Assembly: GCA_934511465.1 (NCBI GenBank)
Contig: CAKSWG010000009.1
Coordinates: 1-64,000, forward strand
Source of the DNA: an uncultured Faecalibacterium sp.
GTDB lineage: Bacteria > Bacillota > Clostridia > Oscillospirales > Ruminococcaceae
Reading direction: 5' to 3'
DNA length: 64,000 nucleotides
Positions 7,713 to 16,490 of the stretch are shown here, in pieces. Numbering within the stretch: the stretch's first letter is position 1; every line of letters starts with the position of its first letter. Below the pieces are notes generated by a model. It had not been told where the DNA came from, did no database searches, and saw nothing but the letters and a program-made list of their open reading frames with translations. The translations under genes and the position numbers were made by a program.

Positions 7713-8513
7713 ATGGATCTTTCTGCATTCAACCTTCAGGGCAAGGTGGCTCTGATCACCGGCGGTGCCCATGGCATCGGTTTTTCCATTGCCGAGGGCA
7801 TGGCCAAGTGCGGTGCTGCCGTCTGCTTCAACTGCTCTTCCGAAGCAAGCCTTGAAAAGGGTCTTGCTGCCTACAAGGCTGCCGGCATCGAAGCCCACGG
7901 CTATGTGGCCGATGTGTCCGATGAGGATGCCGTAAATGCCATGATTGCCCGGATCAAGGCCGAAGTGGGCCCGGTGGACATTCTGGTGAACAACGCCGGC
8001 CTGATGAAGCGCGTGCCCATGATCGAGATGAGCCACGCCGACTTCATGCGGGTGCTTGATGTGCATGTGGGCGGCGCATTCAACTGCTCCAAGGCCGTGC
8101 TGCCGGATATGATCGCAAAGCGTGAGGGCAAGATCATCAACATCTGCTCCATGATGAGTGAGCTGGGCCGCGAGACCGTCTCCGCCTACGCCGCCGCCAA
8201 GGGTGCACTGAAGATGCTCACCAAGAACATTGCCTCCGAGTACGGCGAATACAACATCCAGTGCAATGGCATGGGCCCCGGCTACATTGCCACCGCCCAG
8301 ACTGCCCCTCTGCGCGAGGTGCAGCCGGATGGCAGCCGCCATCCGTTCGACCAGTTCATCACTGCCAAGACCCCCGCAGGCCGCTGGGGCGAAGCGGACG
8401 ATATGGTTGGTCCTTGCGTATTTCTGGCAAGCCACGCTTCCGACTTTGTGAACGGCCAGATCCTGTACGCCGATGGCGGCATTCTGGCCTACATCGGCCG
8501 TCAGCCCAAGTAA
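7713..8513 (+). CDS. kduD: 2-keto-3-deoxy-D-gluconate 5-dehydrogenase (SDR family)
   Basis: The product has 266 residues and is a classical short-chain dehydrogenase: NAD-binding TGGAHGIG near residue 17, NNAG near residue 91, the catalytic Ser in ICSMMSE, YAAAK with the Tyr/Lys pair, and a C-terminal [12 protein letters not shown]. The length and the position after kduI support KduD, which reduces 2,5-diketo-3-deoxygluconate to 2-keto-3-deoxygluconate, feeding KdgK. A gluconate 5-dehydrogenase role cannot be excluded from sequence alone. AAGGAGA precedes the ATG; a terminator closes the operon. Confidence 0.87.
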   Translation: MDLSAFNLQGKVALITGGAHGIGFSIAEGMAKCGAAVCFNCSSEASLEKGLAAYKAAGIEAHGYVADVSDEDAVNAMIARIKAEVGPVDILVNNAGLMKRVPMIEMSHADFMRVLDVHVGGAFNCSKAVLPDMIAKREGKIINICSMMSELGRETVSAYAAAKGALKMLTKNIASEYGEYNIQCNGMGPGYIATAQTAPLREVQPDGSRHPFDQFITAKTPAGRWGEADDMVGPCVFLASHASDFVNGQILYADGGILAYIGRQPK

Positions 8514-8519
8514 GGGCCC

Positions 8520-8559
8520 AAAAGAGCCAACGCACCCATGCCGTGCATTGGCTCTTTTT
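8520..8559 (+). terminator. Terminator closing the uronate operon
   Basis: AAAGAGCCAACGCAC and GTGCATTGGCTCTTT form a 15-bp stem with one G-U pair and a 10-nt loop, followed by a T-run. Confidence 0.85.
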
Positions 8560-8572
8560 CTGTCATTTTCCC

Positions 8573-8601
8573 TTGCAATCATGCGGAAAATCCGTTATCA
8601 T
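8573..8601 (+). promoter_or_regulatory. mscL promoter
   Basis: TTGCAA (8573-8578) and TATCAT (8596-8601) are separated by exactly 17 bases. The ATG lies about 50 bases downstream. Confidence 0.65.
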
Positions 8602-8656
8602 AGAGGTAAATATTATCCCCTGCGGTATAGGGGCAAGAAGGAGTGGATTTCTACTT

Positions 8657-9109
8657 ATGGCAGAAAAAGAAGTCAAGGGCATCAAAAAGTTTTTTGAAGA
8701 GTTCAAGGCATTCGCCATGCGCGGCAACGTGCTGGATATGGCAATCGGCGTGGTCGTTGGCGGCGCGTTCACTTCCATCGTCAACTCGCTGGTGAACGAC
8801 ATCATCAACCCCGCCATCGGCCTGTTTTTCAACGCCGATTTCTCGGACGTCGGCATCCATGTGGGCGATGTGATGATCGGTATTGGTTCCTTTATCAATG
8901 CCATCATCAACTTTGTGATCGTGGCATTCGTGCTGTTTGTGGTGATCAAATTCATCAACTCCCTGCACAAGAAGCCCGCCGAGCCGGAAGCTCCCGCAGA
9001 GCCCACCACCAAGGTGTGCCCCTACTGCCAGAGCGAGATCTCCATCAAGGCTGTGCGCTGCCCCCACTGCACCAGCAAGCTGGAGGGCTTCCCGGAGATC
9101 AACAACTGA
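8657..9109 (+). CDS. mscL: Large-conductance mechanosensitive channel with C-terminal zinc ribbon
   Basis: The product has 150 residues. The first 100 are a standard MscL: a short N-terminal helix, the gate helix around [15 protein letters not shown], and a second membrane helix ([17 protein letters not shown]). The pentamer opens at high membrane tension to release solutes. After a Pro/Glu-rich linker ([12 protein letters not shown]) the usual C-terminal helix bundle is replaced by a CPYC...CPHC zinc ribbon (residues about 121-140). GAAGGAG precedes the ATG; the gene has its own promoter and terminator. Confidence 0.92.
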   Translation: MAEKEVKGIKKFFEEFKAFAMRGNVLDMAIGVVVGGAFTSIVNSLVNDIINPAIGLFFNADFSDVGIHVGDVMIGIGSFINAIINFVIVAFVLFVVIKFINSLHKKPAEPEAPAEPTTKVCPYCQSEISIKAVRCPHCTSKLEGFPEINN

Positions 9110-9158
9110 TTTTGCTTTTCACCGGCAGGGCCGCAAAGGCAAATAACCTGCTCCATAC

Positions 9159-9213
9159 AAAATCTCCCCGCTCTGCCGCAGTCTCTGCGGTCCCAGAGCA
9201 GGGAGATTTTTCG
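9159..9213. terminator. Bidirectional terminator between mscL and the phosphatase gene
   Basis: AAAATCTCCC...GCTCTG pairs with CAGAGC...GGGAGATTTT around an inner hairpin (CCGCAG/CTGCGG). The symmetric A/T arms suit both converging transcripts. Confidence 0.75.
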
Positions 9214-9246
9214 GTTTATCCGGGAACGATATGGAAAATCAGGGAT

Positions 9247-10794
9247 TTACTTCACTTTGGTCAGGTCGGCCAGCTTGTAATAGATCTCGGTGTTGTCGAA
9301 CACGCCGCCGAACTTCTCCGCACCCACGCCGTTGGCGTAGACGTTCACCATGGCACCGGTGTGAGCGTAGGTGGTGTGGTCCATGCCGGATTTATGGTTG
9401 ATGGTATGGCAGATGGCCATGCTGAAGGGGATGTAGGTGCCGTACAGCTCGTAGTCCTGCTGAGACATTTCCTTCTGGCTGGCAGAACCGACCTTCAGGG
9501 TGCGCTCGTAGGCGGTGCGCAGGTTCTGCACCTCGTAGTCGGTCAGCAGCAGCTTGCCGGCGTTGGCAGCATCCGGGTCGGTGGGCAGGGTCAGACCGAA
9601 GTTTGCCTTCACATCCTGCATGGCAGCTTCAAAGGGGGTCTTGTTGGCGATGTAGTTCTGTACATAGGTGGAATCAAACTTTGCGTAGGACATCTTCTGG
9701 TGGGTCAGGTTGGTCAGGAAGGTGTCGTAGTTGGTGGTCTTGTAGCCGATGGCCATGCCGCCGGTCTCGTGGTCGGCGGTGACGAGGATCAGGGTCTCGT
9801 TGGGGTGCTTGTTCTGGAACTCCACAGCTGCCTGCACGGCGTTGCTCATCTCCAGCACATCGTGGATGGAAGCAGCGGCATCGTTGGCATGGCAGGCCCA
9901 GTCGATCTTGCCGGACTCGGTCATCAGGAAGAAGCCCTTGGGGTTATCCAGCAGCTCGATGCCCTTTTTCACGTAATCGGTCAGCTGCCACTCGCCTGCG
10001 GCAGCGTCCATGGCGTAGTTCATGGCCTTGCCGTCTGCCAGATTCTCGGCAATGATCAGGGTCTTGCCTGCGCCTGCGGTCAGAGCGGCAGCACCTGCCT
10101 GCGTGGTGACAACGTTGTAGCCCGCCTGAGCAGCCACCTCGTGGTTGTTGGGGCCGGTGCCGTCGCCGTTCACTTTCTGGAACTCGCCGCCTGCAAAGTA
10201 CTCAAAACCGGAGTTTGCCAGCTCCACGCCGATCTGGTAGTAGTTCTTGCGGGTCTTCTGATGCGCGTAGAAGGCGGCGGGGGTGGCGTGGTCGATGTTG
10301 ACCGAAGAAATGACGCCCACCTTGTAGCCCTTCTGGGCATGCAGCTTTTCGGCAATGGTCTCATAGGGCACATCGCGGGTCCACGGGCACATGTTGATGA
10401 CGCCGCTCTCGGTCTTGTGGCCGGTAGCAATGGAGGTTGCGGTAGAAGCGGAGTCCGGGCAGAAAGATGTGCTGTCGTAGGTGGTCACGCTGCCCACGGT
10501 GGGGAAGCCGGTAAAGCTCAGGTCGGCCTCGGTGATGGCGCCGTTGTTGTCCACGGTGCCCTTGTAGAAGCGGGCAGACTGGATCTGGGCAGTGCCCATG
10601 CCGTCACCGATGAACAGGAAGATGTACTTGGGTTTCTTGAACAGGTCCAGCAGGCCGTTTTCCTCCTCGGCAGCGGCATCTGCGTCCGGCTGCGCTGCAC
10701 TTGCAGCCACGGGTGCTGCGGCCATCATACCGGCAGCGGAAGCGGCTGCACCAAACTTCAGGAAACTGCGGCGGGAGATCTTGGTTTCTTTCAT
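9247..10794 (-). CDS. phoA: Alkaline phosphatase with Tat signal peptide
   Basis: The product has 515 residues and begins with a twin-arginine signal (SRRSFLKFG then an Ala-rich core to about residue 34), so it is exported folded, probably with metals bound. The mature enzyme shows the PhoA family signatures: FIGDGMG (metal Asp), PDSASTATSIATG with the nucleophilic Ser, the Zn/Mg ligand region SVNIDHATPAAFYAH, and VTADHETGG near residue 342. It hydrolyses phosphomonoesters outside the cell to supply phosphate. GAGAGGAT precedes the ATG. It is monocistronic, with a terminator after it. A weak -10 TACAAT lies near 10880. Confidence 0.9.
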   Translation of the reverse strand: MKETKISRRSFLKFGAAASAAGMMAAAPVAASAAQPDADAAAEEENGLLDLFKKPKYIFLFIGDGMGTAQIQSARFYKGTVDNNGAITEADLSFTGFPTVGSVTTYDSTSFCPDSASTATSIATGHKTESGVINMCPWTRDVPYETIAEKLHAQKGYKVGVISSVNIDHATPAAFYAHQKTRKNYYQIGVELANSGFEYFAGGEFQKVNGDGTGPNNHEVAAQAGYNVVTTQAGAAALTAGAGKTLIIAENLADGKAMNYAMDAAAGEWQLTDYVKKGIELLDNPKGFFLMTESGKIDWACHANDAAASIHDVLEMSNAVQAAVEFQNKHPNETLILVTADHETGGMAIGYKTTNYDTFLTNLTHQKMSYAKFDSTYVQNYIANKTPFEAAMQDVKANFGLTLPTDPDAANAGKLLLTDYEVQNLRTAYERTLKVGSASQKEMSQQDYELYGTYIPFSMAICHTINHKSGMDHTTYAHTGAMVNVYANGVGAEKFGGVFDNTEIYYKLADLTKVK

Positions 10795-11030
10795 AACGTG
10801 TGATCCTCTCTTTTATCCAAATCATTCGTTTGCGGGCCTGCCTCAGGCCTCGTTTTATCATTTTGCGGGAACGTCTTTATTGTAGCGCGCCGCCGTCTGC
10901 GGAAAAACCATGCCGCCGCAAAGCTTTGGTAAAACCGGCGCGTACCCGGCCCGCCCAACGTAAAAAGCAGGAAAAGCATGTAAAATCCCGTGCGGACGGC
11001 ACGCTTTTTCCACAAACCGCCGCAGAAGGG

Positions 11031-11060
11031 TTGAAAATCGGGCGCATTTCATTGTACAAT
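11031..11060 (+). promoter_or_regulatory. Promoter of the HAD/exonuclease operon
   Basis: TTGAAA (11031-11036) and TACAAT (11055-11060) are 18 bases apart. The rest of the 318-bp gap (10795-11112) contains the leader of the phosphatase gene, with a small GGCCTGAGGCAGGCC hairpin, and no convincing gene. Confidence 0.6.
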
Positions 11061-11112
11061 AAAGGGGTAAGTGCTTTTTTGCCTTTATATAGATCGAGAG
11101 GAATGTATTTTT

Positions 11113-11928
11113 ATGGCAGAGATCAAAGTTCTGGCGCTGGATCTGGACGGCACCCTGACCAACAGCCAGAAGGAAGTTACCCCCCGCACCCGCGCTGCGC
11201 TGGACGCCGCCATTGCAAAGGGCGTCACCGTTGTGCTGGCGTCCGGCCGGCCCACCGCAGGCGTACTGCCGCTGGCCAAGGAGCTGGGTCTGGATAAAAA
11301 GGGCGGCTGCATCCTTTCTTACAACGGCGGCAAGATCGTGGACTGCCGCACCGGCGAGACATTATACCAAAAGCAGCTGGAAGCCCAATATGTGCCCGAG
11401 CTGTGCGCCTTTGCCGCCGCACAGGATGTGGCGATCATCACCTATAACAATGAAGGCGTCGTCACTGAACGCCCGGACGATGAGTGGGCCCTGCACGAAT
11501 GCTTTACCTGCAAGCTGCCCATGACCGGTGTGGACGACCTTGCCAAGTATGTGGATTACCCCATCTGCAAAATGCTCATCACACTGGACCCCGCACGCCG
11601 GGATGAAGTGTGGGCCGCAGGCAAACAGCAGTTCGCTGGCCGCATCGACCTGTACCCCTCCAGCCCCTTCTTTATTGAAGCCGTGCCGCTGGGCGTGGCC
11701 AAGGACGGCAGCCTTGCCGCCCTTTTGGAGCGCATGGGCCTTGAACGCGAGAACCTGATGGCCTGCGGCGACGGCCTGAACGACCGCTCCATGATCGAAT
11801 ACGCCGGTGTGGGCGTGGCCATGCAGAACGCCGAAGAGCCGGTAAAGGCCGTGGCCGACTATGTGACCGCCGCCGACAACGACCACGATGGCGTGGCCGA
11901 GGCTGTGGAGAAGTTTATTTTAAAGTAA
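11113..11928 (+). CDS. Cof-type HAD-IIB family phosphatase
   Basis: The product has 271 residues. Motif I is LALDLDGTLTNS near residue 8, motif II lies at VLASGRP, and motif IV is GDGLNDRSMIEYAG near residue 218. GVAKDGSL holds the conserved Lys. It is a cytosolic Mg-dependent phosphatase of small phosphorylated metabolites, and a paralogue of the enzyme encoded at 3558. The start at 11113 is chosen because the family begins just before motif I and GAGAGGAA lies upstream. The exonuclease gene follows 18 bases later, so the two are co-transcribed. Confidence 0.85.
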   Translation: MAEIKVLALDLDGTLTNSQKEVTPRTRAALDAAIAKGVTVVLASGRPTAGVLPLAKELGLDKKGGCILSYNGGKIVDCRTGETLYQKQLEAQYVPELCAFAAAQDVAIITYNNEGVVTERPDDEWALHECFTCKLPMTGVDDLAKYVDYPICKMLITLDPARRDEVWAAGKQQFAGRIDLYPSSPFFIEAVPLGVAKDGSLAALLERMGLERENLMACGDGLNDRSMIEYAGVGVAMQNAEEPVKAVADYVTAADNDHDGVAEAVEKFILK

Positions 11929-11946
11929 CGAGAGGAACACAAAACA

Positions 11947-12936
11947 ATGCCGCGCAATCTGGTTTTATTTGATCTGGAATGGAACATCGGCTACCAGCCC
12001 TACACCTTTAATTATCACGGTGTGCAGCAGACCTTCCGGGGCGAGATCGTGGAGATCGGTGCCGTGAAGATCGACGAGGACGCCAACGTGCTGGACACCT
12101 TTTCCATCCATCTGCGGCCCCGCATCTTCCGCAAATTGCAGCACCACATCGCTAAAGTCACCGGCCTGACGCAGGCCGACCTTGACAAAGGCGAACCCAT
12201 CGTGCAGGGCCTGCGCCGCTTTATGCAGTGGTGCGGCCCGGACGCCGAGTTTGCCGAGTGGGGCATGGACGATGTGCCGGTGCTCAAGCAGAACTTATTC
12301 CTGTGCAACATCGATGAAAGCAAGCCCACCGTCTGGTACGATTTGCAGCAGGTCTTTCTGCGGGAGCACCCGCGCAAAGAGGGCGAAGGCATGACGCTGG
12401 AAAGCGTCGTCACCCGGCTTGGCATCCCCATGGAGCGGCAGTTCCACGATGCGCTTTCCGATACGCTGTACACTGCCGATGTCTGCCGGATGCTGGACCT
12501 GCGGGCGGGCCTTGCGGCCTACCCCACCGAGGAGGAATCTCTGCGGGCCAGCCTGTGCCCGGCCCCCGGCGACTACCGGGATTTTGAGGTGTTCCACGGC
12601 TATGTGGAGCAGTACGCCTGGCGCACCGACCCCAAGATCTATACCATGAACTGCCCGGAGTGCGGCGCACCGCTGATGCCGGACGATGTCTGGCTGAAAA
12701 AGGGCAGCAACAGCTGGTACACCCTGAGCCGGTGCCCGCACTGCGCGGGCAGCGGCAATGCCGCAGGCAAGGGCGTATTCCAGCGGTACAAGCTGGCCCG
12801 CCGCGACGGCCTGCACTGGAGCTACGCCCGCTGCCTTCAGATGCCGGACGCAGCCGGTCTTGCCCGGTGGGAAAAGCAGCGCACCGCCCAGCTGGAGCGG
12901 ATGAAGGCCCGCGCAGAAAAGCAGGCTGCGGAGTAA
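11947..12936 (+). CDS. DEDDh 3'-5' exonuclease (KapD/ERI1-like) with C-terminal zinc ribbon
   Basis: The product has 329 residues. Residues about 1-190 form a DnaQ-like exonuclease: ExoI motif FDLEWN (Asp/Glu), EIVEIGAVKI, ExoII region FAEWGMDD, and ExoIII FHDALSDTLYTA (His...Asp). The C-terminal 110 residues carry a Cys4 zinc ribbon (CPECG near residue 238 and CPHC near residue 263), then a basic region that could bind nucleic acid. The likely role is RNA or DNA 3'-end trimming; the substrate is unknown. ACGAGAGGAA precedes the ATG. A 200-bp gap follows, with only a weak CAGAC/GTCTG stem before the next gene. Confidence 0.75.
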   Translation: MPRNLVLFDLEWNIGYQPYTFNYHGVQQTFRGEIVEIGAVKIDEDANVLDTFSIHLRPRIFRKLQHHIAKVTGLTQADLDKGEPIVQGLRRFMQWCGPDAEFAEWGMDDVPVLKQNLFLCNIDESKPTVWYDLQQVFLREHPRKEGEGMTLESVVTRLGIPMERQFHDALSDTLYTADVCRMLDLRAGLAAYPTEEESLRASLCPAPGDYRDFEVFHGYVEQYAWRTDPKIYTMNCPECGAPLMPDDVWLKKGSNSWYTLSRCPHCAGSGNAAGKGVFQRYKLARRDGLHWSYARCLQMPDAAGLARWEKQRTAQLERMKARAEKQAAE

Positions 12937-13144
12937 AAGCGGCACCGGCTGCTCCGTCCCGTCTGCACTCGCCAGACCACCAGCGTGAGAAGCCTTTGCA
13001 CTTCCCATTAAGGCTGTCTGGTCGATTTTATAGCAATTCAACTTTTTAATGCAACAGCGGTGAATTGCATATCGCAAAGATGCCGTTTGAATGTTGCACC
13101 AATTTCTTGACTTGCGATAAACGATTTTGGGAAGGAATATAATC

Positions 13145-14488
13145 ATGTCGAAAGATGAATATTTGATCACAGATCCACCCCTTAAAGCGCTGACTGTTTT
13201 TGCGATGCCGATGATCCTTGGCAGCTTTTTTCAACAAGTATACAATATGGCCGATTCCATAATCGTTGGTCAATTTGTTGGCTCCTCGGCACTTGCGGCT
13301 GTTGGTGCTTGTGCTGCACTGACCAATGTTTTTATTTGTGTGGCGCTTGGTGCTGGTGTGGGCGCAGGTGTGCTTGTAAGCCGCTATTTTGGTGCAAAAA
13401 ATTATGGTAAAATGAAAACCATTGTGTCAACGTCCCTGATCAGCTTTTTGATCTTAAGCGTTATCCTTGGTGTCTTTGGCTTTTGCTTTTCCCATTTCAT
13501 GATGAGCGGATTACAGACCCCTGCCGATATATTGGAAGAAGCAGTATTGTATCTGCGTGTCTACTTTGTGGGTTTCCCGTTTCTATTCATGTACAACATT
13601 CTTTCCACCATGTTCACTTCCATCGGTGAATCCAAAATTCCATTGGGACTGCTGGTATTCTCATCTATCCTGAATATTTTTATGGATCTCTGGATGGTGG
13701 CCGGTCTTGGTCTGGGGGTGTTTGGTGCAGCCCTTGCGACCTTGATCGCACAAGGAATTTCTGCCGTGTTTTCGTTTTTGATCTTTCTGTCTCGGATGCG
13801 GCAATACAAGAGTTCCTTTAGCAGGTTCGACCGGCAGGAGCTGTATTCCATGCTTCGCATTGCGGTACCATCGGTTTTGCAGCAGTCCACAGTGTCTATC
13901 GGTATGATGATCGTGCAGGCAGTGGTAAATCCCTTCGGCACACAGGCACTTGCCGGGTATGCGGCAACGATGCGGGTAGAAAATGTTTTTTCGCTGATCT
14001 TCGTATCCATCGGCAATGCAGTTTCGCCGTTTGTATCCCAGAATCTTGGCGCAAAGAAACTTGAGCGTATCAAAAAAGGTTATCATGCTGCACTGGTGTT
14101 GGATCTATGCTTTGCAGTTCTTGCTTTCGTGGTCATTGAAACACTGCACACACAGATTTCCTCGTTGTTCTTGGGAAAAGACGGAACCGCGTTGGCCTAT
14201 CAGGTGTCCGGTGATTATATGAGATGGCTTGGTTACTTTTTCATCTTCATGGGCATCAAGATGGCAACGGATGGCGTTCTTCGCGGACTTGGAATCATGC
14301 GGCCGTTTCTTATTGCAAATATGGTAAACCTTGCAATCCGCTTGTCTGTTGCCTTGATTTGTGCACCGCGTTTTGGCATTGCTTTTGTTTGGCTTGCAGT
14401 CCCGGCAGGTTGGCTTGCAAACTTCCTTATTTCCTATGCGGCGCTCAGAAGATCGTGGCCAGAGGATAAAGCAGCGGTATCTCAATGA
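13145..14488 (+). CDS. MATE-family multidrug/Na+ antiporter
   Basis: The product has 447 residues and twelve predicted membrane helices in two related halves, as usual for MATE proteins. The opening PPLKALTVFAMPMILGSFFQ and NMADSIIVGQFVGSSALAAVG segments are typical of the NorM/DinF-like Firmicute group. It exports cationic drugs or metabolites using a Na+ or H+ gradient. The gene is visibly richer in A+T, with more A/T third positions than its neighbours, which suggests recent acquisition. GGAAGGA precedes the start at 13145. No regulator is adjacent. Confidence 0.85.
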   Translation: MSKDEYLITDPPLKALTVFAMPMILGSFFQQVYNMADSIIVGQFVGSSALAAVGACAALTNVFICVALGAGVGAGVLVSRYFGAKNYGKMKTIVSTSLISFLILSVILGVFGFCFSHFMMSGLQTPADILEEAVLYLRVYFVGFPFLFMYNILSTMFTSIGESKIPLGLLVFSSILNIFMDLWMVAGLGLGVFGAALATLIAQGISAVFSFLIFLSRMRQYKSSFSRFDRQELYSMLRIAVPSVLQQSTVSIGMMIVQAVVNPFGTQALAGYAATMRVENVFSLIFVSIGNAVSPFVSQNLGAKKLERIKKGYHAALVLDLCFAVLAFVVIETLHTQISSLFLGKDGTALAYQVSGDYMRWLGYFFIFMGIKMATDGVLRGLGIMRPFLIANMVNLAIRLSVALICAPRFGIAFVWLAVPAGWLANFLISYAALRRSWPEDKAAVSQ

Positions 14489-14864
14489 TTTCATGCAGTG
14501 GAGAGGTGCTTTGTTCTGACGGGTTTCACTTACAGAGAATGTGATGCGAAAAAAATTCGCCGGTGTTCCGTGTGATGATAAAAATAGACCCCTGCAGGAG
14601 ATTGCCGTCGTAAAAAAAGAGATTGCCTTAAGTGCAGCCTACACGCCAGACATGGCTTCGCGCAGCTTGCCGGAGCAGCCGGTGTCGTTTCTCACCTGTT
14701 TTGCAGGAAATCACCTCTCTGCTTCGTAGTATCCTAAGGAAGCTGTGTGCAGGGCAAAAAAAGTCGTTTTCTGTTCACGGCTCTGTCATACAATGTGGAT
14801 ATACTACGGATAGACGGCCCGCGCTTTGGGAAAGGGCGCAGGCAGAAGGGATGGAATACGCACG
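14489..14864 (+). other. Intergenic region, no supported gene
   Basis: These 376 bases contain short open frames (for example at 14541) without a ribosome site or protein-like composition. TACAAT (near 14790) and TATACT (near 14801) are possible -10 elements for the next gene, but no good -35 is seen. No strong terminator follows the MATE gene. Confidence 0.4.
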
Positions 14865-15455
14865 ATGAACGTTTGGCTGCGTCAGCTTGGAACGCTGGGA
14901 TTCTGGGAAGCATTACTGGACAGTTTTGGCGACCTTGGCCCCATTGCCCCCATTGTGCTGGCCATGGTGGAGTCTTTTTTCCCGCCGCTGCCGCTGATCG
15001 CCATTGTGGCGCTGAATGTGGCGGCCCACGGCGGCATTCTGGGCTTTGTGTACAGCTGGGCCGGCGTAGCGCTGGGCGGCAGCATCATGTTTTTGCTGTG
15101 GCGGCGGGTGGTCAAGCGCTATTTCTGGAAACTGGCATCCCGCTCGCCCAAGCTCGAGAAAGCCCAGCAGTGGGTGAACCGGTTCGACACCTCTTCCCTC
15201 TTCATGCTCACGCTGCTGCCTTTTACGCCCAGCTCCTTTATGCATCTGGCCTTTGGCATCTCGGATTTTGACGAGAAACGCTACCTCATCACCATGCTGC
15301 TGGGCAAAGGCATCATGGTGGCCATGATCGCGCTGTTCGGGCAATCGCTGGTCAGCTCCATGAAGAATCCGGTGTATCTGGTGCTGGCGGTCCTGCTGTG
15401 GGGCAGCATGTACTGGGTGAGCAAAAAGTTCTGCAAAAAGCACAATCTGGAATAA
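14865..15455 (+). CDS. VTT/TVP38-like (DedA superfamily) membrane protein
   Basis: The product has 196 residues with four to five membrane segments. The VTT-domain hallmarks are the re-entrant ESFFPPLPLIAIVALNVAAH near residue 39 and LLPFTPSSFMHLAFG near residue 123, with the paired prolines of the family. Such proteins support membrane integrity and lipid scrambling, for example recycling of undecaprenyl phosphate or phosphatidylethanolamine. Either ATG at 14851 or 14865 could be used. The second is preferred because AGAAGGG immediately abuts the first. An intergenic repeat element begins nine bases after the stop. Confidence 0.75.
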   Translation: MNVWLRQLGTLGFWEALLDSFGDLGPIAPIVLAMVESFFPPLPLIAIVALNVAAHGGILGFVYSWAGVALGGSIMFLLWRRVVKRYFWKLASRSPKLEKAQQWVNRFDTSSLFMLTLLPFTPSSFMHLAFGISDFDEKRYLITMLLGKGIMVAMIALFGQSLVSSMKNPVYLVLAVLLWGSMYWVSKKFCKKHNLE

Positions 15456-15463
15456 TAATTTAG

Positions 15464-15761
15464 AATGCCCTCCGCTTGCGCTCTGGGCATAAAATAATGA
15501 AATATTATTTTTTAATATTGCAAACCAGCCAAGCCTGCGGGCTTGGCTGGTTTGCTTTTTCACGGAATGGGCCGTAGTTGCAAGCGGCATATTTTCCGGT
15601 TGCGCGGTCATTTCCGAAGGAAATAAGCGCAACAGATGAAGTTTCCCTTTTGGGCCTTTACTGTGAAAATGCAACAGCAGACAGCCCGCAGGCTGTTTGC
15701 TGTTGCTCTATTATAAAAATAATTTTCCGCTAAATATGCCCAGAGCAAAGCGGAGGGCATT
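15464..15761. repeat. Intergenic repeat element, full copy A: two inverted hairpin modules
   Basis: The ends are inverted repeats of 26-27 bases: AATGCCCTCCG...CTCTGGGCAT at 15464-15490, and its near reverse complement at 15736-15761. Each end leads through an AT-rich ATTATTTT stretch into a hairpin with 16-bp arms: 15520-15535/15540-15555 (loop TGCG) and 15671-15686/15691-15706 (one G-U, loop CGCA, which is TGCG on the other strand). Each hairpin is followed, on the strand reading inward from the element end, by TTTTCAC and a GGGCC-containing block. Copies lie at 45179-45440 and, as a half element, at 53146-53242. All start within 11 bases of a stop codon. No open frame is present. Confidence 0.85.
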
Positions 15762-15780
15762 TAAAATCGTTCCCTTGCCC

Positions 15781-15808
15781 TTGACATTCACTTTGACTGC
15801 TGTATAAT
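15781..15808 (+). promoter_or_regulatory. Promoter of the marR gene
   Basis: TTGACA (15781-15786) and TATAAT (15803-15808) are 16 bases apart, consensus at both elements. An ATG at 15809 directly follows the -10 and cannot lie within the transcript from this promoter, which supports the downstream start at 15878. Confidence 0.8.
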
Positions 15809-15877
15809 ATGTATGCTATCAAACAGTTCTATTGGGAACTGTTCACTGCCAAAACAATCATGAAGGACAAAACCATT

Positions 15878-16360
15878 ATGTGTGACGAAATCAAAATTGA
15901 GTGCTGCAAACGCACAGACCCGCCTTGGGAAAGCCCGCAGGTCATCCCGGCACAGATCCGCCGGGTGGACAACCTGATCTTCCGCAAGATCAACCAGTTT
16001 GCCCGCGAAAACGGCGTAGAGCAGGTCACCCCCATGCACGGGTGGATCATTGGGTATCTCTACCGCCACCGGGACGCGGCCGTGTTCCAGCGGGACATCG
16101 AGCGGGAGTTCTCCATCACCCGCTCCACCGTGACCAATATTTTGCAGCTGATGGAGCACAAAGGCTACATTGAGCGGCGCAGTGTTCCGCAGGACGCCCG
16201 GCTCAAGCAGTTGGTGCTCACCGAAGAAGGCATCCGCTTCCACGAGAACACGATACGCTCCTTCCATCAGACCGACGATTATGTGGCCGGGCTGCTGACG
16301 GAAGAGGAGAACGCGGAGTTGCTGCGGCTGCTGAGCAAGCTGCGGGATGCTTTGCAGTGA
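15878..16360 (+). CDS. MarR-family transcriptional regulator
   Basis: The product has 160 residues with a central winged helix: RDIEREFSITRSTVTNILQL is the recognition helix, followed by the wing YIERRSVPQDARLKQLVLT. Helices at each end form the dimer interface. AAGGA nine bases upstream supports the ATG at 15878. The gene lies 130 bases upstream of, and on the same strand as, the two ABC exporter genes. It is probably the ligand-responsive repressor of that exporter; this is inferred from position. Confidence 0.85.
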   Translation: MCDEIKIECCKRTDPPWESPQVIPAQIRRVDNLIFRKINQFARENGVEQVTPMHGWIIGYLYRHRDAAVFQRDIEREFSITRSTVTNILQLMEHKGYIERRSVPQDARLKQLVLTEEGIRFHENTIRSFHQTDDYVAGLLTEEENAELLRLLSKLRDALQ

Positions 16361-16412
16361 TGCAATCTGCCGAAAAAGTGATTGTTAAATTAGTAATTAT
16401 GAACATTTTTTG

Positions 16413-16447
16413 AAACATCTTGACAATTAAAATGTTTTGTATAAAAT
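16413..16447 (+). promoter_or_regulatory. ABC exporter promoter with inverted half-sites
   Basis: TTGACA (16420-16425) and TAAAAT (16442-16447) are 16 bases apart. AAACAT (16413-16418) and ATGTTT (16432-16437) form an inverted pair around the -35, a plausible MarR operator. The region is unusually AT-rich. Confidence 0.6.
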
Positions 16448-16490
16448 TGTTCTGTACCTAACAAATAAAAAGCAACAGGAGGTAACTCAG

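Noticed and set aside
10800..11059. Minus-strand frames of 60-74 codons upstream of the alkaline phosphatase gene
   Set aside because: They are in the leader/promoter region, without ribosome sites, and overlap one another.
14541..14868. Short frames of 62-78 codons between the MATE and VTT genes
   Set aside because: There is no ribosome site, no conserved-looking composition and mutual overlap in different frames.
15464..15761. Considered as an insertion sequence
   Set aside because: It is only about 300 bp with no transposase frame; inverted ends without an evident target duplication make it a non-autonomous element at most, so it is listed as a repeat.
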